DNA from: Platerodrilus igneus
Lineage: Eukaryota; Arthropoda; Insecta; Coleoptera; Lycidae
Assembly (NCBI GenBank): GCA_036346225.1
Contig: JARFIW010001186.1
Location: 1,313,501 to 1,377,500 of the forward strand
Direction: 5' to 3'
DNA: 64,000 nucleotides
Shown here: positions 22,690-36,789 of the stretch, one piece after another
Position numbering within the stretch: the stretch's first letter is position 1
How the letters are laid out: the number at the start of each line of letters is the position of its first letter
Notes under the pieces: model-generated
What the model saw: only the letters and a program-made list of their open reading frames with translations
What the model was told of the DNA's origin: nothing
Databases searched by the model: none
Made by a program: the position numbers and the translations under genes

Positions 22690-24060
22690 TAATATAACAA
22701 GTATAGAATTAAGCTACGTGAAACTACTAACTAACTCTGAATTACTAGAAAAATTCAATACTAACAAAAAACTTATGAAAAATCTAAAAGACATCTATAT
22801 GCAAATTGAAAATCAAATACATAAACTAAATCACGGACAAAAGAAAAGAGGACTAGTTAATGGATTAGGTGCAATAGTAAAATTTATAACGGGAAATTTT
22901 GATAATGACAAAATTGAAATCAATCGATATATTGACACCTATAAAAACCACGAGAAAGTTGAATCAACAAATGAACAAATACTTAACATTTACTAACTAT
23001 GTTACTGATAGATATTCCAAAAACTTAGAAACCTTATACTGCAACATAAACCAATATACTAAAATTTTGAGGAATGTCAGTGATACTCCGAGGTGCAAAG
23101 TCAAATCCAATTTAATAAACACTTTGTCACTTAATTATTAAATATTCTCCTAAACATTGATATTTCATTTTCATTCTTAGGAACATTAAATCTAGAAATT
23201 ATTTCAACATCAGATCTCTGGGAAATAAATAACTACTTATGATCTATTCCTAAAAACACTGAACTAATCTCATCCGATAATTTACATATTTTTATTTAGA
23301 ATTCTCAGACTTTTAAATATTCTCTGCTTAGAATTCAATTACAAGTATGCAATACATATCCATCTTAAAAACCGCCTCCTACAAAATTCAAGAATATATC
23401 CTATTACTAACCCACAAACAAAATTCTCATACTCCCTTCAATCTTTCACTTCCAAGACGGCAAAAGAGAATTATGGACCGAAGAGAAGTGTCAAATAATG
23501 AACTACCAAATTTTATGTCTGAATCAACCGGAAATTAATAGGTGTTCGCTAAAATCAAGCGAAAATTGTGATTTTGCTAGTGAGATTAACGACTATGAAC
23601 TGTATAGTCAACTTAGAACTAACCAAATATTATTATCTATTATAGTAAGTATAGAAATTCTCAAACAATATACTAAAGGCATTAACCAGTTTAGATTAGA
23701 AAATAATGCGGTAATATATTCAAAAGATAACTGTAAAATAATTATTGAGGATCAAATATTCGAAACCACGCTTAGTAATATAACCGCTAAAGATTAAGTA
23801 GAGATAAAAGATTATAAATAGTCTTTATTTAGAACAAAAGCATTTGGACAATTCTAAGCAACTAAAATAAGAAACTAGAAACTTAAAAGAAAATTTAATC
23901 TTTCACCCTATTTTACAGCTAACGCCGTTTTCGAATACATTTATTGTACTTTGTATTATAATTATTACAGCATTTACTTTCAAACTTAAAATAATGGAAA
24001 TTTTGAAACAAAAACAGAACATAAAACAGCAATTAGAAATGTATTCTATAGCTTTCCAAA
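22690..24060 (+). pseudogene. Env-like glycoprotein remnant of errantivirus-like provirus
   Basis: The first open segment (22718-22996) carries heptad-like amphipathic residues, then a dibasic Lys-Arg at about 22845 followed by a Gly-rich hydrophobic stretch. This is the arrangement of the cleavage site and fusion-peptide-like region in errantivirus envelope proteins. The frame breaks at 22996 and resumes in other frames (to 23141, 23347-23538, 23498-23797). Near 23925-23990 there is a hydrophobic run rich in Ile followed by Lys residues that looks like a C-terminal membrane anchor. Signal peptide not identified. The gene is inactivated by several frameshifts and stops. Confidence 0.7.
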
Positions 24061-24100
24061 ACGAGAACATTTTATTTTAACAAGAGATGAATTATATGTG

Positions 24101-24860
24101 CATAGTAATGTAATAATAAAGATAATATATTTTTAGTATCATGGTCATGCATTCTAATCATAAAACAAATGATACTATGAAATGTTACCTCACTTTCACA
24201 GAGAAAGTTCAATTCCATTCAAAAACCATTTAAACGTTAAAGATCGAAACCCTTATCAAAAAATACATATAGGCATATAATTTGGTACATTAAGTTAGTA
24301 TTCATTTAGGGTTGTTGCGCTTTTCTTCAAAATGGTTTCATCTTTTATTGTATTATTTAGGTTCAGGGGATTTATTTTTAAATCCCGCACGGGGAAATTC
24401 TCCAGTATTATTTCGTTAAGCATTACGTGAAAACTACACAAGGATTTGGTTCTCATGTAAGTCCGGACATTGATTATGATTTGTGGTTTGGGAGTATTGC
24501 ACTTCCCATGCTTAATGTGCAGCTGTGTACATCAATTTCTTGTAGAGGAACGATGGTTCGTGGGAGCAGATGTGTCAAAACAAGCAAACTTCACTACCGG
24601 CCTTTCTCGAGTGTAGACGTGTTTTTAGAGTTCCGACAGTCGACGAAGCGATCCCTTCCTTTTAGTTCCTTATTCCTCTACCGTTACTCAAAATACGGAT
24701 GCGTCGTCGATATGAGAGCTACCGCCAACTAAACAAGGGGACATATAAATACCACCCTGAGATGAAAGACGCGTCAGGATTAGAATAACCACCGGGGTAA
24801 GTGGTAGCTTTAAAATTTGAGACGCAGTTGATGCCCCGGGGAAATATAACTTCTGTAATT
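24101..24860. other. Possible LTR or promoter-like region downstream of provirus
   Basis: Contains a 101-codon plus-strand frame (24427-24732) with no recognised motif and a TATA-like catataaatac at 24742 in a stretch less AT-rich than its surroundings. It could be a decayed LTR, but no matching copy was found upstream of the gag remnant. Confidence 0.3.
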
Positions 24861-26000
24861 ATGAATACAAATATATTTATAATATTAGCATATTATGTAA
24901 TAAAAGTTTACGTTACACTAGCGCCCAACAATAGTTTTGTTTTTATAAATTTAAGTATTTATAAAAAAGAATTGGTTTTTTCACGTTTTGATTTTCTTAG
25001 CTTACATTACTCATGTAATTACATGTTTGTCTTGTATTTAATATCTAACTACAAACAAAAAAACTGTAGGTTTGAACCTAAAAACCTAAAAATTCGATAT
25101 ATTCTTTACTTTTGTAGCTAGACAATTACTCATACCTTAAAATAGTACCGCTAGAATGAATATAACCACTTCCATGGTTGGAACTACTGCAAATATAATA
25201 TTAAATATGGCCGATACGTCTGCGTGAAATATAAGTTAATAACTCTATTAAAATAATAAAAGTATTTTGTACTTATGAAAGCACACTTAACTTTTCAAAA
25301 AAATAAAAAGTAATGATATGAAACATTGTAAAACCATAGGTAGACTGTTGAAAAATACGATAAATGTAAATTTCAAAAATCGAAACTTTAACCCACTCTC
25401 AATTAGTCAATTTTCAAGATAAAGCAAAACTTGAAATTTGAAATCAAGAATGGGGGTTGCAATTTAAAAAACATTGTCTTGCTGCACATGCGTGGAAAAA
25501 TTATGTTACAAATTTGAATTTGTCAAAAATAAGTGAAATATTAAGTCCTTTGAACAGTAAAAAAAACAAATGAAATACAAGGCCGGGCATTCGAGATATT
25601 TTGTGTTATCTATATCATTGAACACTCGTTATATTCAAATTAAATAGCTGTTGCGGTATGTAGTTTAAAATTAAATATTGATATTTGGTAATATAATAGC
25701 TAAGACTGCAAAGCCACAAAAAGGTTTAAAAATGTTTTTGATTGAAGTTATACACTTTGAGTGGAATTTGAAATATGAAGCGATCATGTACGTACCAAAA
25801 TTAATCTATAGATAAGTAAAACTTTAAACATTCTAAAAAACATCCACCTTCGTTTAATTCCAGTAATTTTAAATATGATCATTTAAGCGAAAATATTGTA
25901 ACAGTTATTAAGAAGTATATAGAACACTCTGAAAATTACGTTTATTTGGTTTTTACTAAAGCGGTGATTTGTAAATTCACTTTGTTTTGTACAGATCACC
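24861..26000. other. No gene recognised
   Basis: AT-rich, no supported feature. Confidence 0.45.
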
Positions 26001-26107
26001 AGCCTACTTGGTGAGGAGAATATTCTCAGGTGTTCAAAACAAATTTTAGTAAATTGTTTGTTGGGAAGGATCACTTCAGCCTACGTGGTGAGGAGAATAT
26101 CCTCAGA
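26001..26107. repeat. Short direct repeat pair, 77 bases apart
   Basis: agcctac(t/g)tggtgaggagaatat(t/c)ctcag occurs at 26001-26030 and 26078-26107. Each copy contains the small self-complementary piece gaggagaatat-ctc. Confidence 0.75.
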
Positions 26108-26161
26108 AGAGTTTCCTGAACATCCTTTAATTTTTAATGCGTTTTGTTGTTTAGTTTACTA

Positions 26162-26196
26162 CTGATGATGACCGCATAGTGGTCCAAATACGTATT
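26162..26196 (+). other. Degenerate hammerhead-like motif
   Basis: ctgatga followed by a perfect 4-bp stem (gacc-gcatagt-ggtc) and then caaata in the place of the hammerhead GAAA core. Such motifs occur in terminal repeats of Penelope-like elements. The catalytic G is missing, so at most this is a relic. Confidence 0.25.
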
Positions 26197-26199
26197 TAG

Positions 26200-29100
26200 T
26201 TTTTAAAAATATTTTTTCTGGTAATGGGCTGTTAATTATTTAAATAAGTAATACAATAGGTTTGATGATGCGCATTCAAGAAGTTTTCTCCATTTAACTA
26301 GAATAAAGAATTATTGTAGATACGCGGGAGCGCCGTTGCAATAGATCAGTATTAGTTTGAACTCGGTTCTAATAAACGTTTGATGTACATAAATTAATCT
26401 AAACCAATTAGCTTATGTGATATAAATGTGTTAGATAAATAAATTACCCGTAAGATTAGTCCTGTAGTAGTGTTCAATTCGCTGTACTTAGAAAATTAAA
26501 TTAGTACCTACAAATAGTGATTAAGCTAGTGTTAATGTAAACAAGACTGTAAATGTAAATGTGAAAGATAATTAGTAGACATATTTATTGAAAATAAAAT
26601 TCAAAGAACCATTAGAAAACTCGTTACAATATTTCAAGCATATTTGTAATGCTTTGAGCAATATCAAAACATCTTTAATGAACTTTTGGTAATACCGTTT
26701 GCGTTTGAGAGGTTTTTAAACAAAACTTAAATATTTATAATATAAAAGATATTTCAAAGAATCTACATATACGCATCAATCTTTACAGCCAAAATAGTTA
26801 GACTTAAACACTTGATAACAGAGATTGTAATTAACATAACCCTGGAACTTTAAGATTTAAAAATTTATTTGTTTGTAGTAAATTTTGGGGATTTTGGGTA
26901 TATTTAAAAATTCAAATACTCTAATAATACACTGCTATGAACAAGGGCACGGTGGTAACAATGTATTCAGTGTTATCTATAACGGTGCACAATTAAAAAT
27001 TAGAAAAATTATCTATAAGTAAGATACGTTGGTGTGTTATACATAACAATAGCATAGTATTAACGAGACTGAATACCGTTGATCGTAAACTCATAGCGTT
27101 AAACTCTGACCTCTGCTAAAGTTTACAGTACGATTCTGCTTTGGAAGAACGACTTTGTGTTTAAAAATCTTTGTTGTTGCTACGAGTGTTTCTGGAGACA
27201 TATAACATTGGAATTTGGTGCCTAATAGATCTCTTGATAAATAAAAAAAAATTTAATATATTGTTAAAGGTAGCACCAAAGTGGCATTTGTTTTGCTATT
27301 TCGTAAGGTTTTGTATTTTTCATTTTATGTGAGTAGTGGAGTAGGGTTGGGTTCGGGCTACACTGCATGCGCACAATACAACATGCACTCCTATAAAACG
27401 TTGTGGAGATCAATTACTCGCAAAAATCTTAAGTAGTTTTGAATTCACAGAAAGTCTACTCAAGCGAGCAGTTGATAAGCAACTGCTTATCTGTAAAACT
27501 ACATTTAAGCCAAACCGCGTGCACGCATAAATACACAAGGCCGGTTTCAAGTCAAATAACAAGCACTATTATGCTACGTAAAAAAGTCAGTCAAAACCAA
27601 ACAAATAGAGCGGGTTTAAACCCTCTTTAGTTTTTTTAGAAGCGAGAAGTAAAAACTGGATCAACTTATAAAATAAGACAGAAAATGAAAAATTATTAAA
27701 CCAAACTTGTACTTGATGTCTGATTTGAAAATATATAAAGACATTATTATTTCCCATTTAACTATCTAGTATGCGTAGTGAAAGACATTTTTGAGTTTAT
27801 GTATATTATAATTTTTTAAAGTCTTACGGAAGAGATTTTACAAAATTGCCAACGTTTTCTTTTGGTTGTATATAGCTCAATAACTAGATTATTAAAATTC
27901 GCAATAGATTTAATAAACACTATCTCTTTTTTTCACATTGAATTTATTAAAAATATCTTTTTTTCTTAATTGCTTATTCTGTTAATAAGACAGTTTTAAA
28001 AATGACGTATTAGCAAGTTGTATATTTTGTTCATTTTCGATATCGCTCGAAAACACAGGTATATAGATAACACAATATAGAAATTATAAGTACAACAATA
28101 TGTTTTATCATGTGCTAGCACAAATTACAATTGATGAAGCTCATAAAACTAACAAGTAACGCTAAATAGACAAAACAAACTTTGAAAACTGTGAAGCGGA
28201 AATCCCTGGCGATGCTCCAACTTGTAAGATCAGTTAATAAAACCTAAGTGCACCAGCATGCAAGATACGAATTTTCAACGATACTATATATAGCACGGGT
28301 GCAGCAATATTTTTTTAGAAACTTGGACACCAATGATCCGCAAATGTCGCTGCACAAATGCAGCAGTAGGTATCTGAAAACGCGATATTAGCTATAATAC
28401 CTCCAGCTATTATTGTAAATATCTCAATATGAAATAGATTTGGTACTTTGCTTCATTAGTGTAATGTAAAGTATTTTGGTTTGAACAAGATTGTTTTCTC
28501 CAATTTCGGTAGTGCTGTTCCACTGCTCCAAAGCAGAAACAGCCGCTAAACGTGTCGATTGTAAAACGGTAAAGTTTTGCTTATTTGGTATTATTAGCAG
28601 TGAATATAAAATACAAATACAAAAGTAGAAAATACATTTAGAGGGGTTTTCCACATTATGAAAAATTTTTGCAGCTTCTACATTTAAAATTTCTTTAGTA
28701 AAATAAACACAATAGTTTGCCTTAAGGGAATAAAGTTTTATTGCTAGATAAAACTTTCAATTCTTTTAATTACAGCTTTTGAAGTATTTTATTTTAACAT
28801 ATATAACATTATCTAGAAGAATAATCACAACTTTTAATAAAACCTTTTGTTAACTTGTTTTTGATTTGTTTTATAATTTCCATTTGTAAATTTTATTATT
28901 TGAAAAAATAAATAGCAGGTAATCTTTAAATTAATATAAATTTATATACAACGGAACACGATGTAGATGCCATAAAAGATGTTCGTTAATGCATTACGTA
29001 TTCTAAGATCATCGTCGATCATAATGCAAGGCTTGTTCACAAGTTTCTTAAAATATATTTTGGACATGTTTGCTTAAAAGACAACAATAATATTTATTTA

Positions 29101-30066
29101 GAGCAGAAACTTATAAAAAGCAATTCCAATTTAAAATTTGCTATTTCTAAGTAGTTAGTAACAAATTAACAACTTAACGCTATAACAATTTATTTTATTT
29201 TTTACAAACATTTAACTATAACATGAAAAAGGTTTTAAACGATCAAGTCAAGAAAATTTGTTTATGATGTTTTTACAGTTTTAAAAGGTGAAAATAAGAG
29301 CCACGAAGAATGTAGGAATATTTGGTACGCGTCAAATTTCCTTTGTGTTCGTGTAAAGACAAAAAAAAGGTAATACTTTATTTTAAATGAGAAGTAATTA
29401 AATAGAATTTGCAGGTCACTAATTGATTACTTAAACGTAATGTTCATAGAAAAGATCAAATAAGGCAATATTGGATATATCAGTAATTCTACCATTACAA
29501 CATTAACAACCTAACGTTTTCGATTTTAAACTGAATCGAGAAGATTGCATTGTTTACAAAATCGAAATCACGTGATATAAAATAGATTAGTCATTTTAAC
29601 AAAATTTCAGATATAAGGATATGGTATAACAAGAAAATAGTTTTTAACTTTCCTGAACCTTGTCACTGCGTAAACATTATTTTTTATTAAATTTACTATT
29701 GCGAGAATACTCCATGTGTTTCAACTTCAACCCAAAATTTATTTCTACCAAATAAGTAACTCCGTGTAACTTCTACAGAATTATGTAACACATGAATATA
29801 TGAGAAGGGTATTACAGTAAGTATCATACAACTGAAAATTTTAATAAAACGTTGAATATATTAAAGAAATTATTAAAAAATAAAAAACTTCTTGTATCAT
29901 TAAGAGTGCATATGGATTTAGCAAGGAAGACATGAAAATGCAGATTCACATATAACTACGTACAACCATTTTACAAATCTACTCATTTTGCTCAAATTTA
30001 AATAAAAGCACAATAAAGAAAAACATTAATTACTTAACTGAGCTATTTATTAGCTTGCAAAAAGAT
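26200..30066. other. Presumed intron of ELAV-family gene, no exon recognised
   Basis: AT-rich. A minus-strand continuation of RRM1 was looked for and not seen. A 12-bp palindrome (gggtttaaaccc) near 27615 and short hairpins near 27475 are the only structure noted. Confidence 0.4.
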
Positions 30067-30069
30067 CTA

Positions 30070-31380
<1,311 letters not shown>

Positions 31381-31394
31381 TGGGTTACTTTATT

Positions 31395-31815
31395 TTAGAC
31401 GAAAATTTAAATCGTGCAAAATATCTTTAGTTACCACAAAATTTTATTTACCCTCAAATCATAGAGACAATGAAGCAAGATCCTGTGTTCCTAGAAGACG
31501 AACTAATATTTCAACAAGATGAAGCATCCGAATTATGCAATTCCTGTGCGGAAGTTTTTAAATAACTCTTCATCTTAGATCAGAGAACATGCAGAGTGGT
31601 CATCAAGATCGTCAGATATTACTTCCCTTGATTTCTTCTTATGGTGATATCTAAAATCAAAGTTTACTAGGCTCAGCTCGCTTCTTTGGAGAAACTGCGG
31701 CAATGAATAATTTAGGAGTGTCGAAATTTGACATAATAAATTATGCAAAATATGAAAAAATTCTTTGAATTGCAGCTTTACCACTGTTTGGAAGGGAGTG
31801 AAAGGTAATTTGAGC
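31395..31815 (+). pseudogene. Mariner-type transposase fragment (C-terminal half)
   Basis: Plus-strand pieces in shifting frames: NFIYPQIIETMK, FLEDELIFQQDEAS (second catalytic Asp), then after a frameshift YAIPVRKFLNN, EHAEWSSRSSDITSLDFFLW (third Asp region, then a stop) and YLKSKVY. The same protein family as the DD41D transposase at 8680-10161, but a different, more decayed copy. The N-terminal half is not recognisable. Confidence 0.8.
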
Positions 31816-32011
31816 ATTTGGTTTAATAAAATATATAAATTTTGAGCAATTATTTTTATTTGATCCTGGTTTGAAAAAAATTATCGCTTTGGCAGCTGTC
31901 GTGCAATTTACATCACTCGTTTTACGTTAGCTTTAAAGAGGTTAAGAGAATTTTTTAAATAAAGTTACCCGACAAAAGTTCTCTTTTCAAAACTGGGGAG
32001 AACGGTGTGAC

Positions 32012-32090
32012 TCATAGGGCGTAGTTTTAATGAAGTCCAATCAATCAAAATACAGGATACAGGTTCAAGTCCTGTCCAAGACCTTATATT
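32012..32090 (+). repeat. tRNA-like head, possible SINE relic
   Basis: catagggcgtagttttaatg resembles a Pol III A box and caggttcaagtcctgtcc a B box with short stem, about 35 bases apart. The rest does not fold as a good cloverleaf and the body does not obviously match the three-copy SINE, so it may be a different, older family. Confidence 0.4.
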
Positions 32091-32219
32091 TTCCATCTTT
32101 CAATTACTAGCTCGATTTGAAAAGATCATTTGGGCTTTGCATAAAAGTCTAAGTTATTATTTCATCTTATTCACTGTAATACGATAGTATTTATCAACTT
32201 ACCTTGTGTAATTAACTAC

Positions 32220-32220
<1 letters not shown>

Positions 32221-32262
<42 letters not shown>
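32221..32262. repeat. (TA)n microsatellite
   Basis: About 40 bases of alternating TA. Confidence 0.95.
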
Positions 32263-32266
<4 letters not shown>

Positions 32267-35073
32267 AGATGTGATAAGGGGTCACGAGAAGTAATTGAAA
32301 CCCAAATTCTACAAATAAATCCCACTAAAATATAATAGAATCCAAAAAAATAGAAATTTCCGTAAATTTATGGTTACGCCCTGTATAATACAAGCGTACT
32401 CTTATTCATTGATGTACAAGCGAAAAATGCAATTGCTTGTGTATTAATAATCACCCTGTATGATATAAGCGTGTTGTAAATAAATAGCAAGTAACGTAAG
32501 TTGTTTATGTAAAAATAATTAATTGTAAGATACCGTAAAATGCATTCAATGCCAACGCAAATCGATCATGTTAAGACAAATACAAAGCCATTTATTTTAA
32601 CCTATTAATTATCAATACATTTTTAATAAAAATGCCTTTTATTTGCTGTAAATAGCATAGAATAGTACTAGCGTTACGCATTTGGATAAAAAGAAGTAAT
32701 TTCGTATATTTGAAACCCCAATCCTAATAGGTGTATTAAAAACACGTTTTGATGTTAAAAGCAAATATTTTCTATAAAATGCATTTTTTATTAAAAAGCA
32801 ATTCAAGTTTAAATAATTACCCTGTGGATTACAGAAATTTATTTTAAGTAAAGTATTCTCTAGAATATTAGTTATACGTATTTATAACTACGCAAATAAA
32901 CTAATTAATAAATTAAACGTTTGTTCCAAGAAGCGGCTTGAACATTGAAAGAAAATTGTAAAATCCCTGGAATAACTGATAAAATTTATTTATCACTTTT
33001 CGCATTCACTGTTGGAGAGAGGCAATACGCCACAATAAACGTATATGTGTTAAACAAAGACGAATCAGCGCACGTTACGAATAACGGGAACGAGATTACG
33101 AGATAATACACACAAAAGGTACGAATCCTGTAAATTACGCCTGCGATATATCCACACCACCTACTTGAAAATTAATTACTTTCATTTAAAAGTATGCAGA
33201 GAGGGTCAACTCTCTTTTGTGTTTGCGGGTAATCATTCATTCATTATCTTTATTATATAATAAAGGTATGCTAATGAGGTTTAATAATCATAGGTATTCA
33301 AGGTATAACGTGTACTTTTATTCAAAAAAATCTTAGTTATTGCAAACATTTTTTAATATTTGAAGTATTGTAATAAATTTTATATAATTTTCAATTACTA
33401 AAAAATACCATAAGATACGTTTGAAATCAAACTTACGGAAACTTAATCTTAGACATAATTTTCGTTAATCTTGGTTGCACTGGGCAAACCCATTAGTTTT
33501 TCATAAGCCGCTAGATTGAGTCAATGATTTTAGATATTTATAAATTTCAAGGGGGTCTTAAAATATCATAGAAGAGAGAAGGGGAATAAATTCTATTAAC
33601 TGAAGATCTATCTTTTAGCATTGTTTAAGATTTTGCAAATTTAAACTGCTTTTTTATAAAATTCTTTTATATTTGAAGATAGTATTAGTTTGTATATGAG
33701 ACTCTTTCCTAAATCCTATTTATGTAATTGTGATCCACTACAACTCAGTCTGAATCAAAATTTTTCGCATATTCTTTGGTAGAAGGAAGAGAGTTGATTG
33801 CAATTACTAAGAAATTGCCACTATTTTGTTATTGAGGTCATAAATTGTTAATCGGTGCTAGGTGTAAAGATAGTGCTAAATTTGATAGCGAATAGGAGCA
33901 ACAAGGAAGAGGCACGTATTATCAAGTTTTTTCTCCTCTATATTATGCGCACTGTTTGTAAAATGTTTTTGATATTAAAGTTCAAAAATTTAGTGCTAGT
34001 TAACATCTGTTAAGTTGTTGCTAGATACAGAACCAAATCAGGCCGCAAGGGGGAGGGGTGACAATCCAAAGTTGTGCTCATATCATAAATGTTATAGCAG
34101 TGATTATATAGCTGTCACTTCATGTAACAAAACTTCCGTAGTTATTGCAGTAGTGGAATATGTCTTCGTTAAATCAAAATAAGTTTCAGTTATTCTTTCA
34201 TGCAAGTTTTGTCACTTTCATGTCAACATTAGATTTAGGGTTTTTTTTAATAAATTTCTTTTTCCATTTTAATTGTTTCTTTTAACTTTGTTTTACTCTT
34301 ATCTAAACAAAGGATTATATTTGAAACTTATTGTTAAAATTTCGCGAAAAATAATATATGGCACGAGGCCTTTCCTGTCATTCAGGGTTAGTTTGTACAT
34401 CTTACCACGGTATTAAACGGTTAAAGATAAACTAGTATAGGGCTGCCATCTTATAACAATAAGTTTAAGGTGGTTTAAACTGTTTTGCAGTTGATTAATA
34501 CAATGATTAGAATTCTGCAAAAAGGGATAGGGAGTTTTCTGTACTTGAACACGCTACTGGTAACGAGTGATATAATGTACCGCGATGGCGGTTCGTGAGC
34601 TATTAGCCTTAGTGTGTTCTAACTTTATAGTTACTTTACCCTAGCGAAGAGCTACGAATACTATACGAGCCACCTTAAAAATTTTTCTGTGCTCTAATAA
34701 TTATAATAATGAAGAAAAATCACAGAATTGCCTACTAATTAGCCCTCATGCTAGTATTATTTCCATGTGTTTCTACTAATTTAAAAATTACAGGTATATC
34801 AATTAAAACGCCAAATTGGCTAAGCTTAATTCCCTCACAGCATTAAAAGTTGCTTGTAACGTGTGAATTTGTATTTCTCTCTTATTTTTGTCGTGTGCGA
34901 TTTTATAGCCTTCCTGATCGAAACTTATATGCATCAAGAGAAAAATATTCCTAGCCTTATTCGACAAACCTGCTTAAAACCATAATTTACTTCTCGCTCT
35001 TGATATTTACTTCAATAACGGATACATTGACCTGGCTTTATCACAAAGATGCGAGGAATTCGAGGTAAATAGC
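32263..35073. other. No gene recognised
   Basis: AT-rich with a few G-rich patches (for example 34040-34062). No coding motif, inverted repeat or RNA signature was recognised. Confidence 0.4.
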
Positions 35074-35328
35074 TTAGTATATTATTATTATTATTATTAT
35101 GTTTGACCTTATCTGACTTGATACTTTTGTTCGAACATAAAACGCTGCTTTTCCATCAGTTAGAGGTATCGTACTATTTGTACTGATTCTTAAAAGGGAT
35201 CGCTGGAAGTTTTTTTTTACTTCACTATTCACAGTGTACCGCTTGTCGGATCTAAAAGACATAACCACACTACTCGCCTTTCTATTGTCATTTTCAGCCT
35301 GGAATAGGTGGTTAACCTCCGGCCGCAT
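35074..35328 (-). other. Unrecognised 84-codon open frame
   Basis: Reads MRPEVNHLFQAEND..., hydrophilic for ~75 codons, then enters a (TTA)n microsatellite that yields a poly-Ile tail. No domain recognised. Amino-acid composition is balanced, unlike neighbouring chance frames, so it could be a piece of an old mobile-element gene. No splice site or homology supports a host gene. Confidence 0.2.
35081..35100. repeat. (ATT)n microsatellite
   Basis: Six to seven att units. Confidence 0.9.
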
Positions 35329-35329
35329 A

Positions 35330-36785
35330 GTTTCTTTGACATCTGTAATTACTTGCTGGTGACAGCAGGTATTGTTTGGAGGAGGTTGCTTGGCTAATCT
35401 CCGGATAAAACAAGTGCTTTAGATAGTGCAGATTAATCTAGAGCCACGTCCTCTAGCTTGAATTCGTTCCTATCTAAAGACGTAACTGGTAGCGGTACAT
35501 CATTGTAGTTGTAATTGTCGAAACAGGATATTTATAAGATTTTTTATGTATAATAACTGTAGCTTAACAAAGAAAATTTCTGCGAATTGGTATTTATTAT
35601 TAATAGTGTATTATTGTTGAAATTTTATGTACTTAGTACATTTGATTTGTTGTGTTTGGATTGTGAAGTTTCTTTGTTTATTGAGACATAGAACTAACGT
35701 AAAGACTGCAGCTCGGTATTCTAGGAAGTGATTTTTCTTTGTTTTCTGCATTTGTATGTGCCTCCGAAATGTCATTTAATTATAGGTATTTATTAGCACA
35801 AAGAAACTATGTTACGTAAAACACTAACGAGGGACTGAAGCTATACTTCCAAAACCCACCGTTGAGCTCACCTAAATATTTCAGCATACAATTTTCTTTT
35901 AACCTGACTAAACTACCCTCCTAGTTATTAATTTTGCAAGTTTTATAACCAAAATAACTATTGGATCTTGCGTACTTTTAATTTTAATATTTTATTTCAT
36001 TTTGTTTTATTAGTATTAATATAACAACGATTTTTTTGTTCTGGAGTGTATTGTTTTATGACAGGTAGCTATATTTTCCTGCAGAGGACAAATCTCTCTA
36101 AGTTTGTACCGCTGAACTCCATTTTTTTTAGTATTTTATTTTTCTTTCAGGTGATAGGGAATTGTATCACGTTTCGCAGCAGGACCACGGAGCCAGTTGT
36201 TTTACTGTGGTAACCCTTAGGACCTTCCAAGTAATTAGTTCTTATTGTTTCTTGCTTATTTATCAACCCACTTCACTCCACCACGAGCCCTTAGCCGCAG
36301 TCGGGCAAATTTTTATTCCGACCGCTACCTTACCGCCTGGATTATTTTGCTTAGCTTTTTAACTTTTTTTCTCTTTTCTTCTGTGCCCGTTACTTCTATC
36401 CCAATCCTTAATTTGTATATATAGTATATTGTATATATTGCAGCTGTAGCCAAGCAGACTTATGCAGCAAGTTTTGCTAAACCGAAGAGCTAATTTGGTC
36501 GCCAAGCGATTAAAGTTATACGCTCGAAAGGAAAATACTTTCACATGAGTCTGCTTAAATATGTTTCAAACTAAAGGAACTGTATGGATGGAAATTTATG
36601 AAAGTTATATATTCATATTTTTGCACTATTTACAAACGACTTAATTAATTATTAATAGTTGATAATTTATGTACAGCTTTTGAAGAAAAAAACTAAGTCC
36701 TCCTTAATTTTGTTTGTAAAAAACTAGTGCATAACATTCTTTTCAAAATTCCTATATTACCGATCAATTCTGTTTTTATTATTAA
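35330..36785. other. No gene recognised
   Basis: AT-rich. The 66-codon frame at 36162-36362 has no motif and is taken as chance. Confidence 0.4.
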
Positions 36786-36789
36786 AAAC

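Larger units (their letters stand above)
18840..24100 (+). mobile_element. Errantivirus-like (Ty3/gypsy with env) provirus, heavily decayed
   Basis: The order gag-like, reverse transcriptase, RNase H, integrase and env-like along the plus strand over about 5.2 kb matches insect errantiviruses. Every gene is broken by stops and frameshifts, and parts of protease and pol are missing or unreadable. Long terminal repeats could not be identified on either side, so the limits are those of the coding remnants. By family, such elements replicate through reverse transcription, and those with env can form particles. Nothing here could do so. Confidence 0.85.

Noticed and set aside
24427..24732. 101-codon plus-strand frame
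   Set aside because: No recognised motif; may be LTR-like DNA after the provirus, but no matching upstream LTR was found.
26162..26196. Functional hammerhead ribozyme
   Set aside because: The GAAA core reads CAAA and the outer stems are weak; kept only as a low-interest relic.
36162..36362. 66-codon plus-strand frame
   Set aside because: No motif, splice sites or repeat membership; consistent with chance.
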